A stretch of DNA of 64,000 bases from assembly GCA_947492925.1 (NCBI GenBank), contig CANLOQ010000001.1, positions 496,001 through 560,000 on the forward strand. Reading direction: 5' to 3'. The translations under genes and the position numbers were made by a program. The notes beneath the pieces were generated by a model that was not told where the DNA came from, did not search any database, and worked only from the letters and a program-made list of their open reading frames with translations. Shown here one piece after another: positions 1 through 7,821 of the stretch (the first letter of the stretch is position 1; every line of letters starts with the position of its first letter). Origin of the DNA: an uncultured Sulfitobacter sp. (GTDB taxonomy: Bacteria > Pseudomonadota > Alphaproteobacteria > Rhodobacterales > Rhodobacteraceae).

Positions 1-336
1 GCTCAACACGATCACCTGATCAGAGGCATGGCCAACCGCCGTGACCTCTGCCAGCGGGATCGTATGCGTACGCAGCCAGCGGATTTCCACCGCATCACCG
101 GTCACCACCACATGCGGATCGGCGCGGCGCATCAACATGCGGCGGTAAACAAACAATCCCAGAAACACGCCCAGCGCCAGCAACAGCCACGCATTCTGCG
201 TCGCCACAATCAGCGATCCGGTACACCCCGCACCCAGCATCGACAGGACACTGTTGCGCCACAACCGCGTGCGGCTCAGCTCTGACAGCGGATAGGCAAC
301 CGCCGCCGCCGGGTTCGGGGGCAAGTCCTGCGTCAT
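1..336 (-). CDS. Small membrane protein, partial (3' end outside window)
   Basis: The minus strand is open for 112 codons from an ATG at 336 and runs off the window start, so the gene is incomplete. Residues about 29-66 are strongly hydrophobic, giving one long or two short membrane segments, followed by a basic patch (RRMLMRR) and a soluble, beta-rich stretch. Small proteins with this order often carry a PH-like domain; that is only a guess here. Its ATG overlaps the rlmH stop codon as ATGA, which suggests translational coupling and shared transcription with rlmH. Function unknown. Confidence 0.6.
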   Translation of the reverse strand, partial: MTQDLPPNPAAAVAYPLSELSRTRLWRNSVLSMLGAGCTGSLIVATQNAWLLLALGVFLGLFVYRRMLMRRADPHVVVTGDAVEIRWLRTHTIPLAEVTAVGHASDQVIVLS

Positions 337-803
337 TCGCGGTGATACGGCCCGCCCGACAAGATCGTCGCGGCCCGGTACAGCTGTTCACTCAGCATCA
401 CCCGCACCAGCATATGCGGCCAGACCATCTTGCCAAATGACAGCGCATGATCGGCTTTCGCGCGCAGTTCCGGGTCAATGCCATCGGCCCCGCCAATCAC
501 AAACGCCACATCGCTCCGCCCCGTGTCACGCCAGTTGCCCAGCCGCGCGGCAAACGCCGGCGACGTCTCGACCCGTCCGCGTTCGTCCAGCACACAGATC
601 AACGCACCGGCAGGAAGGGCCCGCGCCAACAGCGCCGCCTCCGCAACCATGCCGCCACCCTTCTTGTCCTCCACCTCAATCACAGACGCCGGGCCAAGGC
701 CCATGCCCCGCCCGGTTCTGTCAAACCGTGTCAGATAATCATCAATCAGGTCCTTCTCAGGACCTTTGCGCAGCCGCCCCACGGCGCAGATATGCACCCG
801 CAT
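333..803 (-). CDS. rlmH: 23S rRNA (pseudouridine-1915-N3)-methyltransferase RlmH
   Basis: RlmH methylates pseudouridine 1915 in helix 69 of 23S rRNA, using S-adenosylmethionine, on the assembled ribosome. The 156-residue length matches the family. The SPOUT knot is visible: LDERG at 72-76, the SAM-binding GGADG at 104-108, and a C-terminal knot segment [15 protein letters not shown] (130-144) ending in the conserved GPYH (151-154). It lies 20 bp downstream of rsfS on the same strand, an arrangement common in alphaproteobacteria, so the two ribosome-related genes are probably cotranscribed. The stop overlaps the start of the next gene by 4 bp. Confidence 0.96.
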   Translation of the reverse strand: MRVHICAVGRLRKGPEKDLIDDYLTRFDRTGRGMGLGPASVIEVEDKKGGGMVAEAALLARALPAGALICVLDERGRVETSPAFAARLGNWRDTGRSDVAFVIGGADGIDPELRAKADHALSFGKMVWPHMLVRVMLSEQLYRAATILSGGPYHRE

Positions 804-823
804 GGATCAGCTCCGCACGGCAA

Positions 824-1192
824 TCAGCCCTGTGGTGCCGCGGCTTCGCCGCTTTCCATCCACATTTTCTCCAGCTGATAGAACTCGCGCACTTCGGGCC
901 GGAAGACATGCACAATCACATCGCCCGTGTCGATCAGCACCCAGTCGCCAATATCCTTGCCCTCAACCTTGGGCGTATGGCCAAACTCGTCCTTGACCAT
1001 CTGCGCCAGCTTTTCCGAAATCGCGGACACCTGCCGCGTGGAACGGCCCGAACAGATCACCATGTGATCGCCGATCTCGGTCTTGCCGCGCAGGTCAATC
1101 TGCACGATGTCTTCGGCCTTGTCTTCGTCGAGAGTTTTGAGAATACGTGCCAAAAGCGCATCACTTTTGGTGGTGTCAGAAGTCCGCGCCAT
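824..1192 (-). CDS. rsfS: Ribosomal silencing factor RsfS
   Basis: RsfS (Iojap/DUF143 family) binds ribosomal protein uL14 and blocks joining of the subunits when nutrients are short. The 122-residue product has the family core: DLRGKTEIGDHMVICSG, then KVEGKDIGDWVLIDTGDVIVHVF, and a REFYQLEKMW tail. The chosen ATG at 1192 has no strong Shine-Dalgarno sequence of its own. It overlaps by one base (TGATG) the stop of an 18-codon ORF that does have one, so translation may be coupled to that ORF. rlmH follows at once on the same strand. Confidence 0.94.
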   Translation of the reverse strand: MARTSDTTKSDALLARILKTLDEDKAEDIVQIDLRGKTEIGDHMVICSGRSTRQVSAISEKLAQMVKDEFGHTPKVEGKDIGDWVLIDTGDVIVHVFRPEVREFYQLEKMWMESGEAAAPQG

Positions 1193-1248
1193 CAGCGCCG
1201 CTCCCGTGGTCGCATCTGCTGATGCGTTCGTTTGAAGTGCCAGGACAT
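1192..1248 (-). CDS. Possible 18-codon leader ORF upstream of rsfS
   Basis: An ATG at 1248 preceded by a perfect AGGAGG (1252-1257, only 3 nt spacing) opens an 18-codon frame, MSWHFKRTHQQMRPRERR, rich in Arg. It ends in TGA overlapping the rsfS ATG as TGATG. The best ribosome-binding site of the region therefore serves this frame rather than rsfS. It may be a coupling leader peptide, or the true rsfS start may differ from the one chosen. Coding status is unproven. Confidence 0.35.
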   Translation of the reverse strand: MSWHFKRTHQQMRPRERR

Positions 1249-1281
1249 TGTCCTCCTAAAGCCGCGCCGCCAATCCCCCGG

Positions 1282-1315
1282 CGCTGGGGTCGAAGTCAGA
1301 ATAACAACCCCAGCG
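1282..1315. terminator. Inverted repeat between the flavin reductase gene and rsfS
   Basis: Two perfect 9-bp arms (CGCTGGGGT at 1282-1290, ACCCCAGCG at 1307-1315) flank a 16-nt AT-rich centre. It lies 45 bp downstream of the reductase stop and about 35 bp upstream of the rsfS leader ORF on the same strand. No U-tract follows, so it may be a weak terminator, a processing hairpin or an operator. Confidence 0.4.
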
Positions 1316-1360
1316 TGACATTTCAATGACAGCGATATCAGATCGCGGTGTCCTGTGACA

Positions 1361-2032
1361 TCACCACCCCTCTTCGGTGATGATTTTGTCCTTCGCGGCC
1401 CCCAGCGCAGTCAGCGCATCCCGCACATCATCGACAAACGCCTGCGGCCCGCACAGATAAAATGTGCGACTGAAATCATCCACATGCTTTTGCAAAAATG
1501 CCTTGTCGACCTGCCCGTGTTCCAGCCCGTCGGCCTTCTCATCCGTGACGGTAAACACCGTCTCAAGCCCCTGCATCGCTTCCCATTCGCCGCGCATGAT
1601 AATGTCGGCTTCGGTCTTGTTTGAAAAGATCAGCTTGCAGTTGTCCATCATGCCCTCGCGGTCGTGCTTGCGCAGGATCGGGATGAATGGCGTGATCCCG
1701 GCTCCGGCGGCCAGAAAGACGCCCGGCCCGTGGTCGCGAATTGCGCCGAATGGCGCGTCGATCTTGGCGGTGGCACCCGCTTTCAGTTCGGGCAGCTGTT
1801 CGGTCACGCCATCATGATCGGGATAGCTTTTGATCACAAATTCCAGATCACGCGCGTCCGGTTGCGAGGTAAAGGTAAAGGGCCGCGCCTCATCGCGCCA
1901 TCCGTCGGCGTCAATGGCCAGCTCGACCGCCTGCCCCGGCTCAAACGACAGCCCCTCGGGCTTGTTGAAAACATAGCGGTGGGTGTCATGGGTCAGGCGC
2001 GTCACGTCCTGCAGTACGATTGTATCGGTCAT
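1361..2032 (-). CDS. FAD/NAD(P)-binding oxidoreductase (ferredoxin-reductase-like)
   Basis: A 223-residue flavoprotein reductase of the ferredoxin-NADP reductase superfamily. It has the FAD-binding motif RPFTFTS (50-56), the nucleotide-binding loop AGAGITP (109-115) and CGPQAF (194-199), which binds the NAD(P) end. There is no [2Fe-2S] domain, so it must transfer electrons to a separate acceptor or act as a diffusible flavin or ferredoxin reductase. The ATG at 2032 follows an AAAGGAGAT-like Shine-Dalgarno sequence. It stands alone between a hypothetical gene and rsfS; no partner is obvious nearby, so the electron acceptor cannot be named. Confidence 0.85.
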   Translation of the reverse strand: MTDTIVLQDVTRLTHDTHRYVFNKPEGLSFEPGQAVELAIDADGWRDEARPFTFTSQPDARDLEFVIKSYPDHDGVTEQLPELKAGATAKIDAPFGAIRDHGPGVFLAAGAGITPFIPILRKHDREGMMDNCKLIFSNKTEADIIMRGEWEAMQGLETVFTVTDEKADGLEHGQVDKAFLQKHVDDFSRTFYLCGPQAFVDDVRDALTALGAAKDKIITEEGW

Positions 2033-2070
2033 GGGTATCTCCTTTGGATGCCCAACCCCACAACCCAGCC

Positions 2071-2814
2071 TCAGGTTCCTTGCCCACCTGTCATCCCCCG
2101 CGCCAGAAGGTCGCGCCAGCCTGCGTCGATATCCGCCAGCCTGTCCATATCCAGCGCGCCGGGGTCATTAACATAGCGCCCGTCCGGCGTCACATATCCC
2201 GTCGCCTCCTCACGCGCCCGCAGCGCCGCGTACCGCTCAGCATCAAGATCCATTACCGAAACATCGCGCAGCAACCCGTCCGCCTGCGCCCTAGGAAACA
2301 ACAGCGCCGAAGGGTCGGCAGACAGGTTCACACAAGCACACCCCTGCGTCGCGGCGATCATCGCCAACCGTGCCGATTTCGCCCCCAGATCGCGCAGCGT
2401 CACGTCATCACGCAATGGGTCTGCGGTGCCCGAGCCGTAAAAATGTGTCTGCCCCGTCGCCGGATAGACCATGTCGCAGCCCATAAAGGCCATGACCCGG
2501 GGCCGCAGCGCATCCAGCGCCCAATAGGCCGTCGTATAGGCCATTGTCGCACCGGCATGGATGAACCCTCCAAACCGGTTTTGCGCGGGCACAAATGCAT
2601 CCGCCTGCACCAGCCGCTGATCGGGCAGAACATTGTCCGGCATCCGGTCGGGCGGAAAGTCTTCGGGAAACACCAGCGCGTCCCAGTCCGGGCGCACCCG
2701 CCAGGCGTTGTTCATCACGACAATGGTGTCAAACCATGCCCGGGGCCATTGCGCGGCAAGCGTCACACCGGGGCCACTCCCAAGGATCAGGATCACACCG
2801 CCTGTGCTGCTCAT
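2071..2814 (-). CDS. Hypothetical protein with DUF115/sialyltransferase-like N-terminus
   Basis: I do not firmly recognise this protein of about 247 residues. It opens with a beta strand and glycine loop (GGVILILGSGPG), then MNNAW, then PDWDALVFPED, and later GCDMVYPATGQTHFYGSG followed by DPL. That order (GxGP loop, Asn in a second strand, Asp-rich 'where it sits' segment) recalls DUF115/motility-accessory proteins and CST-type sialyltransferases, but the likeness is weak and by eye. The start is uncertain: in-frame TTG 2838, ATG 2826 and ATG 2814 are possible; 2814 was chosen for the GGCGGA upstream and because it directly precedes the first strand. Confidence 0.6.
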   Translation of the reverse strand: MSSTGGVILILGSGPGVTLAAQWPRAWFDTIVVMNNAWRVRPDWDALVFPEDFPPDRMPDNVLPDQRLVQADAFVPAQNRFGGFIHAGATMAYTTAYWALDALRPRVMAFMGCDMVYPATGQTHFYGSGTADPLRDDVTLRDLGAKSARLAMIAATQGCACVNLSADPSALLFPRAQADGLLRDVSVMDLDAERYAALRAREEATGYVTPDGRYVNDPGALDMDRLADIDAGWRDLLARGMTGGQGT

Positions 2815-2877
2815 CACGTCCGCCATCGCTTGTTTCAAGGACCGCAGATAGCGCCACCGCCGCGCGGGGCAACCGCA

Positions 2878-4218
2878 CTAGGGGCCCGTAGGCTTGTCCA
2901 CACGCAGCTTGCTCTCTTCCAGCATCAGCACCTCGCGCTGCGGGAACGGGATCGAAATGTCATGCGCCTGAAACGTGTCCCACAGCGCCAGATAGACATT
3001 GCCCCGAATGTTGGTCAGCCCGCCCGTCGGGTCCTTGATCCAGAACCGCAGGATGTAATCCACACTGCTGTCGCCAAACCCCACGATATGACAGACCGGC
3101 GGCTTAAAACTCAGCACCCGCTCCACTCCCTTGGCCGCCTCGATCGCCAGCTTGCGCACCACATGCGGATCATCGCCGTAGGCCGTGCCGAAATAGATAT
3201 CCAGCCGCACAAAATCGTTGGAATGTGACCAGTTCACCACCTGCCCGGTAATCAGGTCCTCGTTCGGGATCAGATATTCCCGCCCGTCCCGCGTCACCAC
3301 CGATGCGTACCGCGCACCCAGCGTCTGGATCCACCCGAACGTATCGCCCAACGATATCACGTCGCCCGGCTTGATCGACTTGTCGAGCAGGATAATCACA
3401 CCCGACACAAGGTTCGACACGACCTTCTGCAAACCAAAACCAAGGCCCACACCAATCGCACCCGACAGCACCGCAAGGCCCGTCAGGTCAATCCCCACCG
3501 CCTTGACGCCCAGATAAAACGCGATTCCGTAGAACGCCAGCTGCACACCCTTGACCGCCAGCACCTGCATGGACGGGCTGATGTCATCGTTGCGCCGGAT
3601 CGTGCTGGCCGTCGCCTGACTGACAATCCGCGCCAGCGTCAGCAACACCCCAATCACCACCAGCGCGGTGATCAGCGTCAGCAACGACAGGCGGAAATCG
3701 CCCAGCTCCAGCGCGACGCGGTCCATGAATGCGGCCACATCGTCGGACACATTCAGCAAATACAGCGTCGCGTAGACCCACAAGGACCACGTCACAATCC
3801 GCCTGAGCGGCCGGTTGCGCACCAGCTGCGCGGCAAAGGCGATCCCCACAAGAACCGCCGCCAGCGTCGCCGCCAGCCCCACCAGATAGGACCGCGACGG
3901 CCAGGTGATCTGCTGCATCACCAGATAGACACCGCCGGCCAGCACCGCGAACCAGATCAGGCCGACACGTCTTTTAAGCTGTACGATGAAACGCAACTGC
4001 CACTTGGCCCATCCCTCGCGTGAACGGACCCAATGCTGCAACAAATCACCGGATTTTCCGTGCAAAAGATAGGCCACAACGGCCAGCCCCAGCACGATCA
4101 GAACCTGATTTTGCCGCCATCCGGGCTGTGCGACGCCTTGTATGAACGCAAGCACAGTAACCCAGAGCCCTTCCAGCGTGCCCAGAAATTCCGCAAAAGG
4201 GTCGATGGCGTCTTCCAT
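2878..4218 (-). CDS. Mechanosensitive ion channel, MscS family
   Basis: A 446-residue integral inner-membrane channel that opens under membrane tension to release solutes after osmotic downshock. Several hydrophobic segments precede the conserved pore helix at about 253-273 (GAIGVGLGFGLQ then KVVSNLVSG), followed by the beta domain starting DKSIKPGDVISLGD and the cytoplasmic vestibule. With extra N-terminal helices it is a larger MscS paralogue (YnaI/YbdG-like size) rather than the 286-residue E. coli MscS. Start ATG 4218 is preceded by AGGAGAG, better than the in-frame ATG at 4296. It is divergent from leuC. Confidence 0.9.
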   Translation of the reverse strand: MEDAIDPFAEFLGTLEGLWVTVLAFIQGVAQPGWRQNQVLIVLGLAVVAYLLHGKSGDLLQHWVRSREGWAKWQLRFIVQLKRRVGLIWFAVLAGGVYLVMQQITWPSRSYLVGLAATLAAVLVGIAFAAQLVRNRPLRRIVTWSLWVYATLYLLNVSDDVAAFMDRVALELGDFRLSLLTLITALVVIGVLLTLARIVSQATASTIRRNDDISPSMQVLAVKGVQLAFYGIAFYLGVKAVGIDLTGLAVLSGAIGVGLGFGLQKVVSNLVSGVIILLDKSIKPGDVISLGDTFGWIQTLGARYASVVTRDGREYLIPNEDLITGQVVNWSHSNDFVRLDIYFGTAYGDDPHVVRKLAIEAAKGVERVLSFKPPVCHIVGFGDSSVDYILRFWIKDPTGGLTNIRGNVYLALWDTFQAHDISIPFPQREVLMLEESKLRVDKPTGP

Positions 4219-4313
4219 GGTCTCTCCTGTTTTGGGAATCGTGTCACGATTGATACCCTGCCGCAACCCTCGCACCCTTGCGGCAAAGGGCATCAACGGG
4301 TATCTGAAACCTT

Positions 4314-4400
4314 ATGAAACAGGTTTTCGACTCAAGTGACCGTATCCGCCTGCGCGAACGCTTTTTCGGCGCCACGCATAGCGTGCTGGCCCGCCTATAA
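4314..4400 (+). CDS. Candidate 28-codon short ORF upstream of leuC
   Basis: An ATG at 4314 opens a 28-codon frame (starting MKQVFDSSDRIRLRERF, ending SVLARL) that stops with TAA six bases before a GC-rich hairpin. It contains three Leu codons, the last being the rare CTA directly before the stop, and six Arg codons. The position (short ORF, hairpin, leuC) resembles an attenuator leader, but there is no run of Leu codons as in enteric leuL and the Shine-Dalgarno sequence is weak. Coding status is unproven. Confidence 0.35.
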   Translation: MKQVFDSSDRIRLRERFFGATHSVLARL

Positions 4401-4406
4401 CGCCCG

Positions 4407-4420
4407 CCGCCTTCGGGCGG
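4407..4420 (+). terminator. Terminator/attenuator-like hairpin before leuC
   Basis: CCGCC (4407-4411), loop TTCG, GGCGG (4416-4420), followed by ATCTTTG. This compact UUCG-capped stem is 46 bp upstream of the leuC start codon and just after the short ORF. It could terminate a leader RNA conditionally. The U-tract is short. Confidence 0.45.
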
Positions 4421-4466
4421 ATCTTTGTCGTTCCGAACCATCATCCAACAACACGGGAGAGGACCT

Positions 4467-5870
4467 ATGTCCCCCAAGACGCTTTACGATAAAATCTGGG
4501 ATGCCCACGTCGCACACGAAGCCGACGACGGCACCTGCCTGCTCTACATCGACCGCCATCTGGTACACGAAGTGACCAGCCCGCAGGCCTTTGAAGGGCT
4601 GCGCATGACAAACCGCACCGTCCGCGCACCGGACAAGACGATTGCCGTGCCGGACCACAACGTCCCCACCACCCTGGACCGCGCCAATGCCGCGACCATG
4701 ACCGAAGACAGCCGCATTCAGGTCGAAGCACTCGACAGGAATGCCAAGGATTTCGGCATCCACTACTACCCCGTGTCCGACGTCCGTCAGGGCATCGTGC
4801 ACATCGTCGGCCCCGAACAGGGCTGGACCCTGCCGGGCATGACAGTTGTGTGCGGCGACAGCCACACCGCGACCCACGGTGCCTTCGGCGCGCTGGCCCA
4901 CGGCATCGGCACATCCGAGGTTGAGCACGTTTTGGCCACCCAAACGCTGATCCAGAAGAAATCCAAGAACATGAAGGTTGAGATCACCGGCAAACTGCGC
5001 CCCGGTGTCACGGCCAAGGACATCACGCTTTCCGTCATCGGCGCCACCGGCACCGCAGGCGGCACCGGCTATGTGATCGAATACTGCGGCGAGGCCATTC
5101 GTGACCTGAGCATGGAAGGCCGCATGACCGTCTGTAACATGGCGATTGAGGGCGGCGCACGCGCGGGCCTGATTGCACCGGACGAAAAGACCTTTGAATA
5201 CTGCATGGGTCGCCCCCACGCACCTAAAGGGGCCCAGTGGGAAGCGGCGATGGACTGGTGGAAAACCCTCTACTCCGACGACGACGCCGCATGGGACAAG
5301 GTGCTTACGATCAAAGGCGAAGACATCGCGCCGGTCGTCACATGGGGCACCTCACCCGAGGACGTGCTGCCAATCACCGCCAGCGTTCCGGCGGCAGAGG
5401 ATTTTGAGGGCGGCAAGGTCGGCGCGGCCCAGCGCTCACTTGACTACATGGGCCTGACGGCGGGCACCCCGCTGAACGAGGTCGAGATTGACACCGTCTT
5501 CATCGGCTCCTGCACCAACGGCCGTATCGAAGACCTGCGCGCCGCCGCAGAGATCCTCAAGGGCAAGAAAATCGCCGTCAAACGTGCAATGGTCGTCCCC
5601 GGCTCCGGCCTCGTCCGTGCGCAGGCCGAGGAAGAAGGCCTCGCTGACATCTTCAAAGAGGCCGGTTTCGAATGGCGCCTTGCGGGGTGCTCCATGTGTC
5701 TGGCGATGAACCCCGACCAACTGCAACCGGGTGAACGCTGTGCCGCGACCTCCAACCGCAATTTCGAGGGCCGTCAGGGCCGCGGCGGACGCACGCACCT
5801 GATGTCGCCTGCAATGGCAGCGGCAGCAGCGGTAACAGGCAAGCTGACGGACGTGCGCGAAATGATGTGA
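4467..5870 (+). CDS. leuC: 3-isopropylmalate dehydratase large subunit LeuC
   Basis: LeuC with LeuD isomerises 2-isopropylmalate to 3-isopropylmalate in leucine synthesis. The 467-residue product has the aconitase-type [4Fe-4S] ligands: Cys349 in GSCTNGR and Cys408/Cys411 in [15 protein letters not shown] and [15 protein letters not shown] are also present. ATG 4467 was chosen because GGGAGAGG lies at the right distance and the N-terminus [14 protein letters not shown] is the family start; an upstream in-frame TTG (4425) lies inside the hairpin region. leuD follows after a structured 191-bp gap. Confidence 0.97.
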   Translation: MSPKTLYDKIWDAHVAHEADDGTCLLYIDRHLVHEVTSPQAFEGLRMTNRTVRAPDKTIAVPDHNVPTTLDRANAATMTEDSRIQVEALDRNAKDFGIHYYPVSDVRQGIVHIVGPEQGWTLPGMTVVCGDSHTATHGAFGALAHGIGTSEVEHVLATQTLIQKKSKNMKVEITGKLRPGVTAKDITLSVIGATGTAGGTGYVIEYCGEAIRDLSMEGRMTVCNMAIEGGARAGLIAPDEKTFEYCMGRPHAPKGAQWEAAMDWWKTLYSDDDAAWDKVLTIKGEDIAPVVTWGTSPEDVLPITASVPAAEDFEGGKVGAAQRSLDYMGLTAGTPLNEVEIDTVFIGSCTNGRIEDLRAAAEILKGKKIAVKRAMVVPGSGLVRAQAEEEGLADIFKEAGFEWRLAGCSMCLAMNPDQLQPGERCAATSNRNFEGRQGRGGRTHLMSPAMAAAAAVTGKLTDVREMM

Positions 5871-5877
5871 CCCACCA

Positions 5878-5937
5878 CCTCATCCACTTTTACGGGCTGT
5901 TTTCAGAACATCGAAGACAGCCCAAAGCTGGATGAGG
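5878..5937. repeat. Nested two-tier inverted repeat between leuC and leuD
   Basis: Outer arms CCTCATCCA (5878-5886) and TGGATGAGG (5929-5937) are perfect 9-bp complements. Inside them GGGCTGT (5894-5900) and ACAGCCC (5917-5923) form a second perfect 7-bp stem around a 16-nt loop. The whole would fold as a long interrupted hairpin starting 8 bp after the leuC stop. It may stabilise the leuC mRNA end, terminate partially, or carry a regulatory RNA. Confidence 0.6.
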
Positions 5938-5970
5938 GCGCGCGCCAATGCTGCCTTGCAGCGGTGCACA

Positions 5971-6004
5971 GGGGGTGTACGGCAGGTGTACGCAAGACAC
6001 CCCC
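5971..6004. repeat. G/C-rich inverted repeat upstream of leuD
   Basis: GGGGGTGT (5971-5978) and ACACCCCC (5997-6004) are perfect 8-bp complements around 18 nt. It follows the nested repeat and ends 57 bp before leuD. With no T-run it is not a classical terminator; a leader structure or mRNA-stability element is possible. Confidence 0.5.
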
Positions 6005-6061
6005 CGCGCATCCTAACCAGACCTACCACATCTTGTGGCCCAAAATTAGGAGTCCCTTAGC

Positions 6062-6667
6062 ATGGACAAGTTCGAAACACTCACCGGGATCGCGGCGCCC
6101 ATGCCGCTGATCAACATCGACACCGATATGATCATCCCCAAGCAATTCCTCAAAACGATCAAGCGGTCAGGCCTTGGCGTGAACCTCTTTGACGAAATGC
6201 GCTATGACGATGACGGCAATGAAATCCCCGATTTCGTGCTGAACAAACCGCAGTATCGCGAGGCTGAAGTGCTGGTTGCGGGCGACAATTTCGGTTGTGG
6301 CTCCAGCCGTGAACACGCCCCTTGGGCGATCAAGGATTTCGGCATCCGCTGCGTGATCGCGCCCAGCTATGCGGATATCTTTTACAATAACTGCTTTAAA
6401 AACGGTATCTTGCCCATCGCCCTGCCGCAGGAACAAGTGGACGTGCTGATGAAGGACGCCGAAAAAGGCGCCAACGCGCGGATGACCATTGATCTTGAGG
6501 CACAGACCGTGACGTCCTCCGACGGCGAGGTCTTTTCCTTCGAAGTGGATGCCTTCAAAAAGCACTGCCTGATGAACGGTCTGGACGACATCGGCCTGAC
6601 AATGGAAAAGGCCGCCTCCATCGACACGTTCGAGGCACAGGCCAGCCAGAGCCGCCCTTGGGTCTGA
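6062..6667 (+). CDS. leuD: 3-isopropylmalate dehydratase small subunit LeuD
   Basis: The 201-residue swivel-domain subunit of isopropylmalate isomerase, partner of LeuC. It contains [13 protein letters not shown], the active-site loop [16 protein letters not shown], and [13 protein letters not shown], all diagnostic. Length equals that of E. coli LeuD (201). ATG 6062 follows an AGGAG 9-10 nt upstream. The 191-bp gap after leuC carries two hairpins, so subunit ratio may be set there. A strong inverted repeat follows the gene. Confidence 0.97.
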   Translation: MDKFETLTGIAAPMPLINIDTDMIIPKQFLKTIKRSGLGVNLFDEMRYDDDGNEIPDFVLNKPQYREAEVLVAGDNFGCGSSREHAPWAIKDFGIRCVIAPSYADIFYNNCFKNGILPIALPQEQVDVLMKDAEKGANARMTIDLEAQTVTSSDGEVFSFEVDAFKKHCLMNGLDDIGLTMEKAASIDTFEAQASQSRPWV

Positions 6668-6715
6668 GGATTTGTTAACCTCACTGCGGTATTGAATACA
6701 CGCATAACGAGAAGC

Positions 6716-6742
6716 TTGTGGGCGCTGTCAGCGCGCCCACAA
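6716..6742 (+). terminator. Probable terminator after leuD
   Basis: A perfect 10-bp stem (TTGTGGGCGC at 6716-6725, GCGCCCACAA at 6733-6742) with a 7-nt loop, 49 bp after the leuD stop. No long T-run follows, as is common in these genomes. It probably ends the leuCD transcript. Confidence 0.6.
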
Positions 6743-6808
6743 CATCTGGATCGGCACCTGCCTTACCCTACGGAAATGATGCAAGAACGCACCACCCTCC
6801 CGCTCAAT

Positions 6809-6823
6809 TTAACTTCTCTTTAA
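6809..6823. promoter_or_regulatory. CtrA-type binding site (TTAA-N7-TTAA)
   Basis: TTAA at 6809-6812, seven bases, TTAA at 6820-6823 followed by C, which fits the CtrA consensus TTAA-N7-TTAAC exactly. It is about 150 bp upstream of the membrane-protein gene at 6973 in the 305-bp gap after leuD. The rest of that gap (leuD terminator, then unstructured DNA) holds no gene I can support. Confidence 0.45.
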
Positions 6824-6972
6824 CCTATCGCCCACCAGCGTCTTGAGCACTAAGGCGAAACAAGGCACAAATTAGGCAAGAATGAGGCAGGCCCCTGCAA
6901 CCTTTGGGGGCAACAAGTTGGAACAAGCACGCGGCACCGTATCGCGTCTGGCCAGTTTGGGAAGGTACAGTA

Positions 6973-7821
6973 GTGATAGGACGGATGACAGGCGCGGCGA
7001 CGCGTGGCCTGATGATGGCTCTACTCATCGCAACACCCGCGCTTTTGGTGCCGGGCGTGGCCAGCGATACATCGCAGATCACCGTTCTGGCCGCGATGCT
7101 TGCCGCCTTTCTGACCTTTGTTGAATACAACTCGAATTTCCCCAGCATCGTCGAATTTCGCGATGCCCCGCCTTTCAACCGCCTGCGCTTCTGTACCGTC
7201 GCGCTGACGGTCATGATCCTCAGCCTTGTGGTGCGCGGCTATACCGAACCCTCCCTGCTGACCAACGCCTTCACCTCGCTCGGCACGATCATCGGCAACA
7301 CGGTCGACTTCCCTTATTCGCCGGTCCGGCTGGTCATCATCATGCTGCCCGTTGACGCTGATCCCCGGCTTGTCAGCATGATCCGTATGGGCGCAGGCAT
7401 TGCATATGTCGCGTCTATTATTGCGGTTCTGGCCTTTGTTTTTCTGGTGCGGGGGCTGGGCTGGCCGGCCCGGCGCGGCGCATTTAACGTCTGGGTCAAT
7501 CTACCGCTTTTTGATCCCACCGCCGGGGGCGATGTTCTGCACCGGCTGCAACGGGACGCCCGGGTCAACATCGCGCTTGGGTTTCTTTTGCCGTTCCTCA
7601 TCCCCGCAGTGGTCAAGGCAGCGTCCAGTCTGGTAGACCCGATCACACTGCAGAACCCGCAAACCCTGATCTGGATACTTGTCGCATGGGCGTTTCTTCC
7701 TGCAAGCATGGTCATGCGCGGCGTCGCAATGGCCCGCGTGGCCGAGATGATCGAGGACAAGCGCCGCCGCAGCTATGCCAGCGCGCAGGCCGACGCAGAG
7801 GATGGTTTGCAAGCCGCCTGA
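6973..7821 (+). CDS. Conserved multi-spanning membrane protein of unknown function
   Basis: An inner-membrane protein of about 282 residues with some six hydrophobic segments: ALLIATPALLVPGV, ITVLAAMLAAFLTFV, VALTVMILSLVV, a central IAYVASIIAVLAFVFLV, IALGFLLPFLIPAVV and a C-terminal LIWILVAWAFLPASMV. I know similar proteins at this place (beside leuB) in roseobacters, but no function. GTG 6973 was chosen as start because GGGAAGG lies about 7 nt upstream and the product then begins MIGRMTGAATRG, with a first membrane helix at the usual distance; an ATG at 6904 would add a charged extension. Its stop overlaps the next gene. Confidence 0.75.
   Translation: MIGRMTGAATRGLMMALLIATPALLVPGVASDTSQITVLAAMLAAFLTFVEYNSNFPSIVEFRDAPPFNRLRFCTVALTVMILSLVVRGYTEPSLLTNAFTSLGTIIGNTVDFPYSPVRLVIIMLPVDADPRLVSMIRMGAGIAYVASIIAVLAFVFLVRGLGWPARRGAFNVWVNLPLFDPTAGGDVLHRLQRDARVNIALGFLLPFLIPAVVKAASSLVDPITLQNPQTLIWILVAWAFLPASMVMRGVAMARVAEMIEDKRRRSYASAQADAEDGLQAA

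Noticed and set aside
2020-3228. A 402-codon plus-strand frame opposite the hypothetical and MscS genes
   Set aside because: Covers parts of two real genes on the other strand and has a basic, low-information composition.
7686-7817. An N-terminal extension of the EEP protein from ATG 7686
   Set aside because: It would lie wholly within the preceding membrane-protein gene, is Arg-rich, and would bury the evident signal peptide.
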